Shown piece after piece: positions 33,861 to 46,084 of a stretch of 64,000 bases of DNA. Position 1 is the stretch's first letter; every line of letters starts with the position of its first letter. The position numbers were made by a program, and so were the translations under genes. Source of the stretch: Bradysia coprophila (Eukaryota; Arthropoda; Insecta; Diptera; Sciaridae); the NCBI RefSeq assembly GCF_014529535.1, contig NW_023503423.1, positions 2,032,473 to 2,096,472 of the forward strand. Direction: 5' to 3'. A model generated the notes under the pieces. The model saw only the letters and a list, made by a program, of their open reading frames with translations. It was not told the DNA's origin and ran no database searches.

Positions 33861-34698
33861 CACTCGTCAGCAACAGCCAAAGTACTCAATTTTTTGTTTC
33901 GCTCCTGTGAGCGACATCGTAAGATTTTAGGCTTTTGAAAAGTGGATGGAATAGATGATATTGTCGGTGATGCATTTTTTTGTAAATTTGGTTTGAAACT
34001 GGAGCATTTCGCATCAGCAATGCCCCAGCCTAACATTCCCCCGACGAATATTCACTTATTTGTTGCGGCTCAAACTCTTCCGTATCTGACTCACAAGAAT
34101 CCTCTGAAGAAGAATCCTTCAGTGTGCATATTTTGAACATAAAAGGACGTTGGACCTGTTCTAAAATTAAAACAAAAAGGAAATAGTGTGGTTTTGCACT
34201 CGCTGGTCCTCCTTTACGATAATCACACTTATCAGAATTTACTCTCATTTACTTTCAATTCCTTACAATTCCACATATTTCCAGTCAATTCCTATCAATT
34301 CCGATCAATTCCTACCAATTCCGATCAATTCCGGTCAATTCCATCAATTCCAATTATTTACCGGATACTCCGGCAATTCCTTTGAGGGTGTGTAGTCAAT
34401 TTCCCGAGTCGGTTACCCCTCGTGAGGAGGTAATGCCATATATAACCGAATCAGATGTGCGGTGGCACGAAAGTTCGATACAAACGCCATCTCATCCATT
34501 CGTTGAAAGCAAAAAATGGAATAGAAAGTCGGGCCATCTGTTGTGTGATAGCGAAAATATTTTTGTGAAATACAAGTAAATCGTAGTCAACCAATTCAAA
34601 AAAAGATGTCATTGGCATCGAACTTATGTGCTAGGCCGCGCGTCTGAATGGCATTACCTCCTCACTATATTTACCTTGGTTATTCCAGACGTAACCTC

Positions 34699-35078
34699 CA
34701 AGGTAAATAAAGCGTGGAGGTACTGCCATGTATAACCGAATCAGATTTGCGGCGGCACGAAAGTTTGACAATAAGCGCCATCTCCTCTCTTCGTTAAAAA
34801 CGAAAAATGGAAAAGAAATCTGGCCATCTGTTATGAGATAGGAAAAACATTTTCCGTGTTCTTTTTTGAGAGATGAAATCCACTCAATGAGCTGTCGATT
34901 TTTCATGTTTTCTATTTCTTATCTTGAAGAAAAGACGATGTAGCTCAGTAGCTCAAAAACATTTTTTTAAACACAAGTAAATCGTAGTCAACCATTTAAA
35001 AAAAGGTGCCATTGGCGTCGAACTTATGTGCTACAGAGCGCGTCTTAATGGCATTACCTCCACACTATATAAACCTTG
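34699..35078. mobile_element. Family D MITE copy 2, 8-bp duplication
   Basis: A 380-bp element with ends CAAGGTAAATAAAG and TATATAAACCTTG, flanked by GTAACCTC (34691-34698) and GTAACCAC (35079-35086), one mismatch. It begins 12 bases after the duplication of copy 1. The inner part is longer and less symmetric than copy 1. Confidence 0.88.
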
Positions 35079-35086
35079 GTAACCAC

Positions 35087-36196
35087 TTAAGTTTCGTTAA
35101 ATTTTTTCGTTCATTCATTCATTTGGAGGATTTTTTTTTGCAATGTGAATGGTATTTCCGATGGCATTTTAAACGTCCTTGAAGATGATCTATCAACCAA
35201 TACTATAGACTGATACACGATACACACAAAAAAGAATTCGCCTAAAATCACCAACAGTCTTAAATTAGAGCCTTGCTATGAACGCTCTCATCAATGATCA
35301 TTTTTATGAAGCATTGTAGCAAAACTACAATCGGTGACTCTGAAGTAAGTTATTCAATTCGTTTCAGCTGTCTTTCAGCTGGTAGCTCAAAAGTGCTTAT
35401 AATTGTGATTGTAGTAAAATTAAATGGTATAGGTTTGTTCCAAGGTCATTTTGAAATGTCAAATTTCATCCACAGAAGGCAACTTAACCTCAACTTTTAG
35501 GTTGACGAAAATTTTAACGAAAAATTTACAAAGAAATTCGTTGATGTTTAGGTTATGTTCATCTCTGTGGATGAAATCGTCGGCGTTCGTGTTGTCAAAG
35601 TTCGGGTTTACAGTTATTTGGAACCATAGAGTTATACTCTATGATTTATTGTGTACGCATGCCACCATAACTAGTAGGGTAATTCAAGTGACCTACTTTT
35701 AAGAGCTGTTTGTGCAGAACTTTAAAGAGAAAGAATGGAAACAAGGGTGGCACCACTAGATGTATGTTGAATCGTAAATGCAACTATGACAATGCGCAGA
35801 TATCGCCACTAGAGAAAATGGCCAAAAATGACGTCACAGCTGTCGTGACACGACATGACCCAATGAGATCGGCGTTTCTCTTCACAATTAGTTGGTCTGA
35901 CCTATGATATACGAAAGGCCTTGAGAAAAATAAAAAAAGGAAAATTTTCCAACAGAATTTAATGTCTTTTGGTGCGCTTGAATCGGTAAACAATGGGTAT
36001 AGCATCACTTCACACCATCACCAAGACATGTAGTTTTACATTGTAATGGGCTCTGGGTAATATGGTCCTTTATATGGTAAAATGTATGTTAAAAAAATTG
36101 AAGTACAAGATTTGAAAATAACCTATTGAAAATACTTTGATCGATGGAATTAATCGACCCGATTATGATACTAGTCATTTGCTTGCCGTCTGTAAC
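35087..36196. other. Intergenic repeats, no gene seen
   Basis: A segment near 35428-35600 with TAGGTTTGTTCCA and ATTTCATCCACAG resembles an insertion at 52097-52240. From about 36045 a dispersed repeat (CTCTGGGTAATATGGTCCTT) begins that also occurs at 60727-60885. Short open frames here have no recognisable content. Confidence 0.5.
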
Positions 36197-36358
36197 CAAT
36201 GAAAGTCTAGAACAGGTATGGTCGATCGGCGAATTCGTCTTAAACGCACTCACATTTTATGTCAAAATAATTTGAAAATGAGTGCGTTTAAGTACGAAAA
36301 TCAAATTTTTATGTCCTCCGGTCGGACAATAGACCATACCTGTTTTACACTTTCGTTG
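36197..36358. mobile_element. 162-bp MITE with 8-bp duplication and known empty site
   Basis: The ends are CAATGAAAGTCTAGAACAGG and CACTTTCGTTG, and AACAGGTATGGTC pairs with GACCATACCTGTT. TCTGTAAC is duplicated at 36189-36196 and 36359-36366. The host repeat has a second copy whose uninterrupted site CCGTCTGTAACAGGTTAA is at 60865-60882. Confidence 0.95.
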
Positions 36359-36366
36359 TCTGTAAC

Positions 36367-39036
36367 AGGTTAATAGTTGTAACCTTTTCAAATTTAAGTT
36401 TTTTTTTCAGAATTTTTACGAATTTAAGAATTGTAATTCCGAATGACAAATCCTGCTCTAATCTATTTAAAGTTGTGACGGCACCTAGATGCATTGCTCA
36501 AAGAATTGAATAGTTTTCTCATTGAAGATAAAGGTTAGTATATTTAAGTAAGACTATTTGTAGTCACCTAGTCACCCTGCATCGGTTATTAGAGGAGGCA
36601 CAATAATTCTAACAACGCATCAGTGTAAATATTGACATAATTCGCTCATCGAGACAATCGTTTTTTGTATTTAGTGTAACGTAGGTAGATTACCTCATAT
36701 ATGCTGAATGACTATAACCATCCCAATGTTTACTTTTTACTTAATTGTGGCGGAAAATTGAATAAATTAAGAATTGATCATTTGAAGCAGCAAACATTAA
36801 TCTTTGTCTTTCGCGTTTTCAATAAAATGTTGAGCCTAAGAAAAGGGTAACCTATAAATAGAGAAGTCAGACAATTTTCTCTGACTCTGCCGCTAACATT
36901 ATTCAAACATGAGAGAATAATAGTCAACGAACGATATGAGAATTTCATTCATAGAAAGTGCTGGTTTTGTATAAATTTCAAAATGTACATCGGCACCTTA
37001 TTACTCAATATATTTACGTAGATGCGGTAAGTGGAACGGAATTGTAAGTGCAACAATTATGCAACCGAAAATTTTTGCAACTATTTCGGTTTGTTGTTTC
37101 TGTAAAATGTAACGTTGTTATCGGTCAGATGACCTTTACTTGAACCTGCTCTAAATCAATCTAACATTTTGCACTTAATATTAACGATGGCATGAATGTG
37201 CTCTCTGTAAAATACTCTATTTTAGTAAATTGGGTAAAAAATTGAGTGCAACGTGTCCAGAAAAAGTAAGTGGAACTAATGGAACACAATTTCCACAAGC
37301 GGATAAAACTCAACCTTTTACAAAGTCCGATGGATCGTTAGCATTTTCACATGCAGCTCGGGCCGGCAAAATAATTTTGGCTGTCGTTTCAACGATCGCT
37401 CAAGTACGGTTGGAAGTATCCTAACAAAGTGTCTTCCTTTGTATAATTCAGTTGCAGAGAGCTCGAGCAGATGAGATGGTATTCGTGCCAAATTGATGAC
37501 CGAAATTTTGAAATACAAGACAAGTCACATGGATGATATTTTTTATTTGTTCAGCATGACAGACCATCCAATTGAAATGTTATTCCAAACAATCATTCAA
37601 TTTCAATATGCCACGAATTACCTTCGATGTCCTAATAAAATGTCCAAACACCTTAAATATATAAACGAATTCAAACGTCGATGTATTCGATCAGAATTTA
37701 ATTGAACTTCAGACGGCAATGACTAAATTTTTGTTAGCAACTTGTATTGAGTTCCAAACAACGATTTAATTTCGATTTAGAGCATTATTATGAGCAAAAA
37801 ATCATTCTATAGTATAACAAAAATGTAATCTTGACAACATCAAAAGTCTGAGTCCCAAAATCTACACCTATAAAAATTTTGTCCAGCTCAGCTGTAGTCG
37901 TTGTACGAATGTACTGTACAAATTCGGGACAAGTACATTATGTTAACGTAGCAGTAATATTTACAGTACAGCTGTATCAATGTACAGTTGGGCGAACATT
38001 GGTTGTCTCATCGAAAAATAAAAGTTGTACAGAAAATATTATCAGAGTTCATAAATTGTCATCTTTAAACTATTTAGTACGTTTATTTACGTCAACTTAT
38101 TTAAAAAAAAAAAAAAACTGCCGTCCGTGCGATTCGAACTCTGGACCTCCGACACTCCAGTCCACCACCTTACCCATGTCCCAACTCAGTACTTGTGTTT
38201 GGAAGACATTATGGGAAAGCTATCTTATAACATCGTACGTCTCCACTGTACTGTCTTGCTGAACATTAATGTTCAGTTGATCAGTATTGTGAAATTGAAC
38301 TTTAAAAGTTCTCGTATTTTAATACTGTTGTGTGGTAATGTAATTTCCAAATGTTCAAGAAGGAAGTTTTTTTTCTGTAAATTATTTGTTAGGAAATTGT
38401 AAGACTTAAGTCTTCTTCTCCTATTCTATAATTCTAAGAATAAATATTTTGAAAGAAAAAGTTAAGTTTCCGGCAGATGGGCTTTTGTCACATATTATTT
38501 AGACACGCAACAGTCTGACAGAAGCTTATTAAAATTAAGGGTAGCAACATAGCCAATTTTACTAATACGTCATTACTGTCTCGCTCAAAAGCGGTTAAAA
38601 CGCAACTAGTACTACTTATGTGTACGTCAAATTATCCTTTGTTTGCAGACTTCAGTTTTTTCATTTCATGATTTTGTATGCGAATGAAAACTAAAAGTGA
38701 GAAATTTTTCTTAGTAAAAGCTGTTTATTCATTTTTTTGAGCAAACTGTTTGAAAATGTGTTAAGAATCGATTGCGTGGATTTACTTAATCAGTGCCTTT
38801 TTCTCACAAGCATCGAGGCTGAGTTCTTTCGCCGGCTACATTTATGACAAAATTCGTGGAATAACGTGTGCTCCTTAAGTGCTAACTTTCGAACAGAAGA
38901 GAAAGATTGATATTTACGAATGTCAAAAAATAGGTTTATAGTGTAACAAAATCATTTACCAAGTCATTTATTAAAAAAATTTCTTGAGCCTTCATTATTC
39001 AAATACGTTATTATTCAAAACTTGAATTTCTGAATT
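36367..39036. other. Intergenic AT-rich stretch, possible decayed ORFs and a SINE-like piece
   Basis: No intact gene. Two short open frames at 37230-37424 and 37493-37705 look slightly protein-like but lack a start, splice support or a known domain. The phrase CTGTACAAATTCGGGACAAG at 37914 recurs at 39978. A tRNA-like piece lies at 38103-38190 on the minus strand. Confidence 0.4.
38103..38190 (-). mobile_element. tRNA-derived SINE-like fragment
   Basis: Read on the minus strand, an A-box-like TGGGTAAGGTGG is followed about 35 bases later by a B-box-like GAGTTCGAATC and then a run of T. The T-arm does not pair well, so this is not a functional tRNA. The body and borders are unclear. Confidence 0.4.
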
Positions 39037-39803
39037 TAGTAGAGGGGCATTTCGTCAAAAAAAGTGATTTGCCTTCCTATGGATTTTCTAAAAAATGTTT
39101 TGATGGGATTATTTTGAGTATTATTAGTAGTCAAAAAAACACTAATTAGAAAAATTCAAGGTCAACAAGGTTTTTTTAACAAACAAAATTTCACCCGCCA
39201 ATATAAAATCAGCGGTACAATATAAACACTTCATTTCTTCCATTATTTTCAACGGAGATTGTGTATAAAATATAAAATTAATTAAACAACACGACATTTA
39301 CGTGGAATCATCATCGAAAATTAAACTTTCGCGTACTTTGTTAACGTAGGTACTAGATTCGAAAAAATGATTCTTCTTCTTCTTCTACATATACGTCGGT
39401 TCTTTATTCGTATGTACAAATGCACGCTTGAATGAAGAACCGACGTATAGAAGAAGAAGAAGAATCGTCATTAAGTGCATCTTGTACTTACGTTAACAAA
39501 GCTCGCGAACGTTCATATTTCGGATTCCACGTAGTGTCGCCTTATTTAATTAATTTTATATTTTATATACAATCTCTGTTGAAAATCATGGAATGTCGCC
39601 GAAGAAACGGATTGTTTATATTGTACCGCCGATTTTATATTGGCGGTCGAAATTTTGTTTGTTAAAAAAACCTTGTTGATCCGCGACCTAAAAAATTTCT
39701 AATTAGTGTTTTTTTGACTACTAATAATAATACTCAAAATAATCCCATCAAAACATTTTCGCTAATAATTTAGGATGGCTAGACACCAAATGCCCCTCTA
39801 CTA
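39037..39803. mobile_element. Foldback element of 767 bp, TAGTAGAGGGGC ends
   Basis: Terminal TAGTAGAGGGGCATTT pairs with AAATGCCCCTCTACTA, and homology continues inward for about 350 bases with more mismatches in the middle (for example GATGGGATTATTTTGAGTAT and its inverse). The centre pairs TTCTTCTTCTTCTAC with GTATAGAAGAAGAAG. No clear target duplication is seen. Confidence 0.85.
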
Positions 39804-40179
39804 ATTACAAATAGTTCCTAAATTGTCTCGAAAGTTCGTGCAGTGTTTAGTCTCATTTAACATTATGGAAGTTTTCACGACCACTACATTCAAACTGGCA
39901 TTCATTCAGCTATAGTGTACATTGTCCATCTGAATGGTACTTTGAATCTGTCACAAATCATGTACTGCTCTGCTGTACAAATTCGGGACAAGTACATTTG
40001 TTAACGTAGCAGTATATTTGTTAACGTAACAGAACAGTAGTACATCTTAGCTGTACATAGTACTGTCATTACGTTCAAAATTCAGCAATTACGTACAACA
40101 TACAGATATGCTGAAAACTAATGTTCAGCTGTGTAGTAAAAAGAACTGCACGGGTACCATACCCAAATATTTTTTTTAT

Positions 40180-41950
40180 AGGTGTAGAAACCAATCTTGG
40201 AACACCTCACTTAGATCGAAAATAACCCAAATACATCGGAAAAACAGGCGGAAATTAAGAATTGCCAGAGGAATCATCTATCATCCCAAAATTTAGGAAC
40301 CAACCTTGGAACACCTCACTCATGTCGAAAATATCCCAAATCCATCAAAAAATCCGATGGAAGTTTGGAAGTGCCAGAGGAATCATCTGTCGTCCCAAAA
40401 TTTAGGAACCAACCTTGGAACACCTCACTCATGTCGAAAATATCCCGAATCCATAAAAAAATCCGATGGAAGTTAGGAAGTGCCAGAGGAATCATCTGTC
40501 ATCCCAAAATTTAGGAACCAACCTTGGAACACCTCACTCATGTCGAAAATAACCCAAATCCATCAAAAAATCCGATGGAAGTTAGGAAGTTTCAGAGGAA
40601 TCATCTGTCGTCCCAAAATTTAGGAACCAACCTTGGAACACCTCACTCATGTCGAAAATATCCCGAATCCATAAAAAAATCCGATGGAAGTTAGGAAGTG
40701 CCAGAAGAATCAGCTGTCATCCCAAAATTTAGGAACCAACCTTGGAACACCTCACTCATGTCGAAAATAACCCAAATCCATCAAAAAATCCGATGGAAGG
40801 TTGGAAGTTTCAGAGGAATCATCTGTCGTCCCAAAATTTAGGAACCAACCTTGGAACACCTCACTCATGTCGAAAATATCCCGAATCCATAAAAAAATCC
40901 GATGGAAGTTAGGAAGTGCCAGAAGAATCAGCTGTCATCCCAAAATTTAGGAACCAACCTTGGAACACCTCACTCATGTCGAAAATAACCCAAATCCATC
41001 AAAAAATCCGATGGAAGTTTGGAAGTGCCAGAGGAATCATCTGTCGTCCCAAAATTTAGGAACCAACCTTGGAACACCTCACTCATGTCGAAAATATCCC
41101 GAATCCATAAAAAATCCGATGGAAGTTAGGAAGTGCCAGAGGAATCAGCTGTCATCCCAAAATTTAGGAACCAACCTTGGAACACCTCACTCATGTCGAA
41201 AATAACCCAAATCCATCAAAAAATCCGATGGAAGTTTGGAAGTGCCAGAGGAATCATCTGTCGTCCCAAAATTTAGGAACCAACCTTGGAACACCTCACT
41301 CATGTCGAAAATAACCCAAATCCATAAAAAAATCCGATGGAAGTTAGGAAGTGCCAGAGGAATCAGCTGTCATCCCAAAATTTAGGAACCAACCTTAGAA
41401 CACCTTACTCATGTCGAAAATATCCCGAATCCATAAAAAAATCCGATGGAAGTTAGGAAGTGCCAGAGGAATCAGCTGTCATCCCAAAATTTAGGAACCA
41501 ACCTTGGAACACCTTACTCATGTCGAAAATAACCCAAATCCATCAAAAAATCCGATTGAAGTTAGGAAGTTTCAGAGGAATCATCTGTCGTCCCAAAATT
41601 TAGGAACCAACCTTGGAACACCTCACTCATGTCGAAAATATCCCGAATCCATAAAAAAATCCGATGGAAGTTAGGAAGTGCCAGAAGAATCAGCTGTCAT
41701 CCCAAAATTTAGGAACCAACCTTGGAACACCTCACTCATGTCGAAAATAACCGAAATCCATCAAAAAATCCGATGGAAGTTAGGAAGTTTCAGAGGAATC
41801 ATCTGTCGTCCCAAAATTTATGAACCAACATTGGAACGTCTCACTCATGTCGAAAATAACCCAAATCCATAAAAAAATCCGAAGAAAGTTAGAAAGTGCC
41901 AGAAGAATCAGCTGTCATCCCAAAATTTAGGAACCAACCTTGGAACACCT
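40180..41950 (+). repeat. 109-bp satellite array, orientation 1, dimeric structure
   Basis: About 16 units of 109 bases containing GGAACCAACCTTGGAACACC, CTCACTCATGTCG and AATCCGATGGAAGTTAGGAA. Two unit types alternate through much of the array: CCCAAATCCATCAAAAAATC with CATCTGTCGTCCC, and CCCGAATCCATAAAAAAATC with CAGCTGTCATCCC. This gives a 218-bp higher-order repeat. The array ends abruptly at CACCTCTAGCTCCC. Confidence 0.93.
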
Positions 41951-42029
41951 CTAGCTCCCAAAAACGCTTGCGTACCCCCATTTTTCCACAGTTTTCCGAT
42001 CGAAAACAACAATTGACCATTAACGTTAA

Positions 42030-42300
42030 GTATTATAAACTGCCGATAGAAGAAATAAAAGTACTGATAGAAAATTATGAATTACCGATAGAAAATAATG
42101 AGCTGCCGATAGAAAGTAATAAACTACCGATAGAAAATAATGAATGATCGATAAAACGACCAGTTTATCGGTACTTTAGTACTTTTTATCGGTAAAACGT
42201 TATCGGTAGTTTTGAATATTTGTATTGGTACTTGTGAATTTCGCTATCGGTAATTTATTATTTTTATCGGTAGTTTTGAATTAATTTATCGGTCAAATAT
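42030..42300. repeat. CCGATAGAAAATAATGAA minisatellite with inverted half
   Basis: About six units of ACTGCCGATAGAAAATAATG-like sequence (42035-42150) are followed by the inverse type TTATCGGTA...(42160-42300). The tract can fold back on itself. Confidence 0.8.
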
Positions 42301-44888
42301 AATATCCCGTTTCTGACTTCGCATATTTTCTTAATTTTTCACGATACTTTACTGAATTAAAAATGAATTATGTAAAATTTCGATGCATAATATAATGCAG
42401 AAATACTTCAAATAACGTTCGGAATCGAAATAAAATATAAAAATGTTTTGTTAGCAACTTGTATTGTTAATAAAAAGAACAGTGGACCTAAAGTATTCGC
42501 CAGAGGAAGGCGGATAAATCGGGAATCTCCGAGCTACCATAAGGTTGGCACCAGGGCTTATTATTCGGAATTTTTCCGGGAACACTTAAGAATTTTTGGA
42601 TATTTTTAAAGAATAATTCTTGAAAATTTCTAAAATTCTCCAATTTTGGAATTTTAAAGATTTTTTTTAAGTGTAAGAATTGAAATTTTGAATAATCTGA
42701 ACAGGTAGGTAGTACCTACTAGGTACTGTGTTGGCTTCGGGTTTTACTAGTCGAAATTTTTTCGGAAATTTTTAAGACTTTTCTTAAAAGAGCTCCCAAA
42801 AATTCTTAAAATGAGTTTTTGAGAATTGATTCTTGAAAATTCTTAAAGTTCCTAAAATTCTTAAATTTATAGATTTTACGAGTTTTTCAGGTTTTTCAGA
42901 AATTTTTTAGAATTTAAGAATTGAAATGCCGAATAATGTGCCCTGCAAAGTCATTAGGATTAAAGATAAAACATAGGTTCGCCTAATTATGGACACGTCA
43001 AGTGTGTACTGCTGTCGATTTTATATGTCGACCGTACCTATCTAAAAAACTAAAAAGTTTTTTCGTGGATTTTCCAAATTGATACAAAATTAATGTCGAT
43101 ACCAGTTTCTGCATCAGTTCACAGTAAACGTGTGTACGAGTCTGACGAGCTCAAAATGTTTACTAATATCAGCGATGGTGAGACCAAGGTGTCAATACAA
43201 ATACAGAGTAGATTGCACAATCTCTGTTCTATCCGCCGTCGTCAATGTATAGTTCTTCTCTCACTTATCATTTCTCGATAAAAATTGATTAGGTGCAAAT
43301 TTTCGAAACAACAAACCGAAATAGACAATTCACCGTTTATACAGTCGCAGAACATTCACCAATATAACCGTTTGCTTCAATATAATGCTTCTATGCTGTT
43401 CAGCTCATGTATACAACTCTTCGCTACCGAAATCAAACTTTGAACGCATGATAGTTTTTAGACCAATTTTGATTATTGGATTTATTATCACAACAACACA
43501 GACTAGCGTTACACACAAGCACTCATGTTCATTTAATTTTTTTTAAATTCAGTTGAAAATTTTGATCAAATATTAAGGGTCGGCTGTTGAATATTTACGA
43601 CGCTTTAAAAGTGTCGTAACGACTTTAACATAATGAAATCGGTTCTAATCGGTTCTGAAAGTCAATATTTTCATACCATGTCCATTTTAAAATTTTGCGC
43701 CAAATATAGAAAAATCGTCAACCCTTTGTATGGCGGTGGGATCCTAATTCGTACAACCGTCACTTTTACGCACTAGTGCCGAAAAATGTAGAAAGTCAGT
43801 TTTCGCAACATAAACTGCGATGAATCTCGGTGCAAAGTACTTCATTAGGCTCATGACGTGTATTATGACACACGGCCTGCGGCCTAATAGAGCCAAACAA
43901 AGTACTTTGCACTCGATGTCATAAAAACCTATTATGAAACAAGAATTCTATGACGTTTCACTACTCTATTCAGAGGACCGCTCATGCTTGAAGTACGTTG
44001 ACTCATGCCAAAACTCATTAGAGAAGCTGGCAGAATCGATAGCGTATTGTTTGCGATGTTTTTCGATTTTTAATATGTCGAATGTCAATTAAGATAAAAT
44101 CGATGAAATGGGGCATTTTCTGTGGAACGATGTGTACGCACCAACTCATGAATATGCGATATGGTTGAGATCATACAATTGTTCATAATCATTAAAATGT
44201 GAAACTGTCTGGCAGCAAGACAACACGTTTAAAGGTCATTAATTGAGATAAGAGAAATGTTTTGTGATTTTCGTATTTGGCTTAACGTTAACAAATTGCG
44301 CAACGAATTTTTGTAGAACTTCGATTTTATCATTAGGCGTTATTACATTCTATAAGTGGTATGCTGTCGTTTCAACATGTCTGATTTCTCATCCCATCCA
44401 TTTCTAAGGTTTCCTTTAATTGTAAGCACCCTCCAATAAAACTCTATGCTCAGATGTTTCAGTTTTGTTTGTTCCTCTTTTTTACCATGTTTGTTTGACA
44501 TAGGTTTGAGTTCATTGACCCCTTTTGAATTTTTTTTTTTCGTTAGCAGTTCTTTTACAAAGCTTTACCTGAAATCTATGTCGGACACTATCTGCCAGAA
44601 AAAAAAAAGTTTTGATCTGGGAATTCAGCCTAGTGAAATGTCTCAACCGGTTTAAATCGTAGAAAATCCATACTGTTAGTGTCAAAATGAAATTTTTAAA
44701 GTCGAACATAATTTGGAAGGAAAGACCCATAGAATTTAGTGACATAATGTTTAGTCGAGACATTCTATAAATCCTTGTTCTGCCATGATGGCTCATTTTT
44801 GTTCAAATGTAGAAGACAACATGATCGTCATTTTTGTACATTTACGAGAGTCATGATCGGCTTCATGGCAGGGCTGGCAGGGCCTACG
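42301..44888. other. Intergenic AT-rich stretch, no gene supported
   Basis: AATTCTTAAAA-type low-complexity sequence lies at 42580-42930. A short imperfect palindrome with GACACACGGCCTGCGGCC is near 43865-43890. Short ORFs (such as 43093-43281 and 44446-44655) have no recognisable features. Confidence 0.4.
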
Positions 44889-45483
44889 AGGGAACGTCGG
44901 ATTTTTTGAACGAAAAAACCAAACAACGCAAACGGACACACAAACGGAAAGGGCAAGTTTGACATATTAAATTTTGACTGCGTAGATTAGGGAACCTCAG
45001 ATTATTGTTCGAACAGAAATGGAATGTCCAATACAAACGGTAACACAAAGCTTTGCCAAAGAAACATCGTCCCAAAGAAAAATTGTTTGTGTTTGGACAT
45101 TCCGTTTCGGTTCGAACAATAATCTGACGTTCCCTATTTTAATTAATCAAGCTAACAGTGTGTAGAGCATGATCCCTGGAAAACTAATTCTTTTTTCAGT
45201 CCAATATATGCCGGTTTAAGAGTGTCAAGTCATCGAAACAAAAAAACTTTCAAACTTTTTCAAATGGTTATTGCTCGGCATATATTGGTCCAATTGAAAA
45301 AAAAAGGATCGGTCTACCGGACTCCTGTGATCATGCGATACATACTGGTGTTTTGATTGATTAAAATCTGTGCAGTCAAAATTTAATTAATTTTCAATCA
45401 ATGGATCTGTCCATTCCGTTTGTGTTTCCGGATGTGTTTGTGTTTTCGTTTAGATTTTTCGTTCAAAAAATCTGACGTTCCCT
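44889..45483. mobile_element. Nested foldbacks with AGGGAACGTCAGATT ends
   Basis: The outer element 44889-45483 pairs AGGGAACGTCGGATTTTTTG with the inverse at its right end. An inner element 44989-45134 has related ends (AGGGAACCTCAGATTATTG and inverse), so a relative inserted into the left part. A third pair, CCAATATATGCC and GGCATATATTGG, lies at 45200 and 45280. Confidence 0.82.
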
Positions 45484-46084
45484 ATTATTGGTAAAATTAT
45501 TTATCGAATATGGATTGTCGAATTTTCACACCACAGGTTGAATGCCTTCCTAGGCCTTCCTCGTAGTGATCATGCCCGCACGTTAGTAAGCGGGCGTGAC
45601 GCAAGTCCACTACCAAAAATGTTTTAAAAAAAAAATTTGGCGACGGCGGAGCATATTTACAGCAACTTTTTTACTTCTCCCCCTTAGCTCCAATGGCCCC
45701 CAAAGATATCTGGAATCTAGTAATCCATACGAGTTCAACGAGCTATCACACGTTACTGCAGCTTCAAAATTGGCCGAGATATTGAACTTCGAAATATTGA
45801 TGTTTGTTTGAAAATAAGCAAAATTTCGTTTTTTCAGATAACTGAAATCGCCTACGTTAGTTAGTTAGTTACTTAGTTAGTTCCTATTGAAATGTGGATA
45901 CAGCAACTCCTAAACGTTTCTATAGATTTTCCTGAAATTTTGGTTATAGGCTAATAATGTTTGTATGTGTGTGTGTGTGAGTTGTATATTTTGTTGCATG
46001 ATATGGATGGTAATGTGGTGAATGGTGTGTGTTGTTTTGGGATGTATTTCTTGTAGGGAATTGTTGGGATCATTAAATATTAAC
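45484..46084. other. Intergenic stretch with microsatellites
   Basis: A hairpin GCCCGCACGTTAGTAAGCGGGC lies at 45575-45596, followed by GTGACGCAAGTCC. This end matches, inverted, the one at 8716-8757. TTAGTTAGTTAG repeats lie at 45857-45885 and a TG run at 45963-45980. Confidence 0.5.

Larger units (their letters stand above)
31947..34422. mobile_element. Element E, 2476 bp, inserted in family D, 8-bp duplication
   Basis: Inverted ends CGAGGGGTAACCGACT and AGTCGGTTACCCCTCG, with TGAGGAGG duplicated at 31939-31946 and 34423-34430. The interior holds CAATTCC-type minisatellites near both ends (32040-32300 and 34250-34380) and a series of foldbacks. No transposase is visible, so it is non-autonomous. 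A fragment related to its left part (inverted CGGATTCGCTCTA...CAATTCC) is near 63730-63770. Confidence 0.88.
31925..34678. mobile_element. Family D MITE copy 1, 8-bp duplication, split by element E
   Basis: The ends are CAAGGTAAATATAG and CTATATTTACCTTG, flanked by GTTATTCC at 31917-31924 and 34679-34686. Without the insert at 31947-34422 the element is about 270 bp and palindromic, with GTGAGGAGGTAATGCC at one end and GGCATTACCTCCTCAC at the other. Other copies are at 34699-35078 and 49974-50178. Confidence 0.9.

Noticed and set aside
37230..37705. Two short protein-like frames as a possible pseudogene
   Set aside because: No ATG for the first, no known motif, no clear splice link; kept only as a note.
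40180..41950. CRISPR-like array
   Set aside because: Repeats are contiguous with no unique spacers, and the DNA is eukaryotic.
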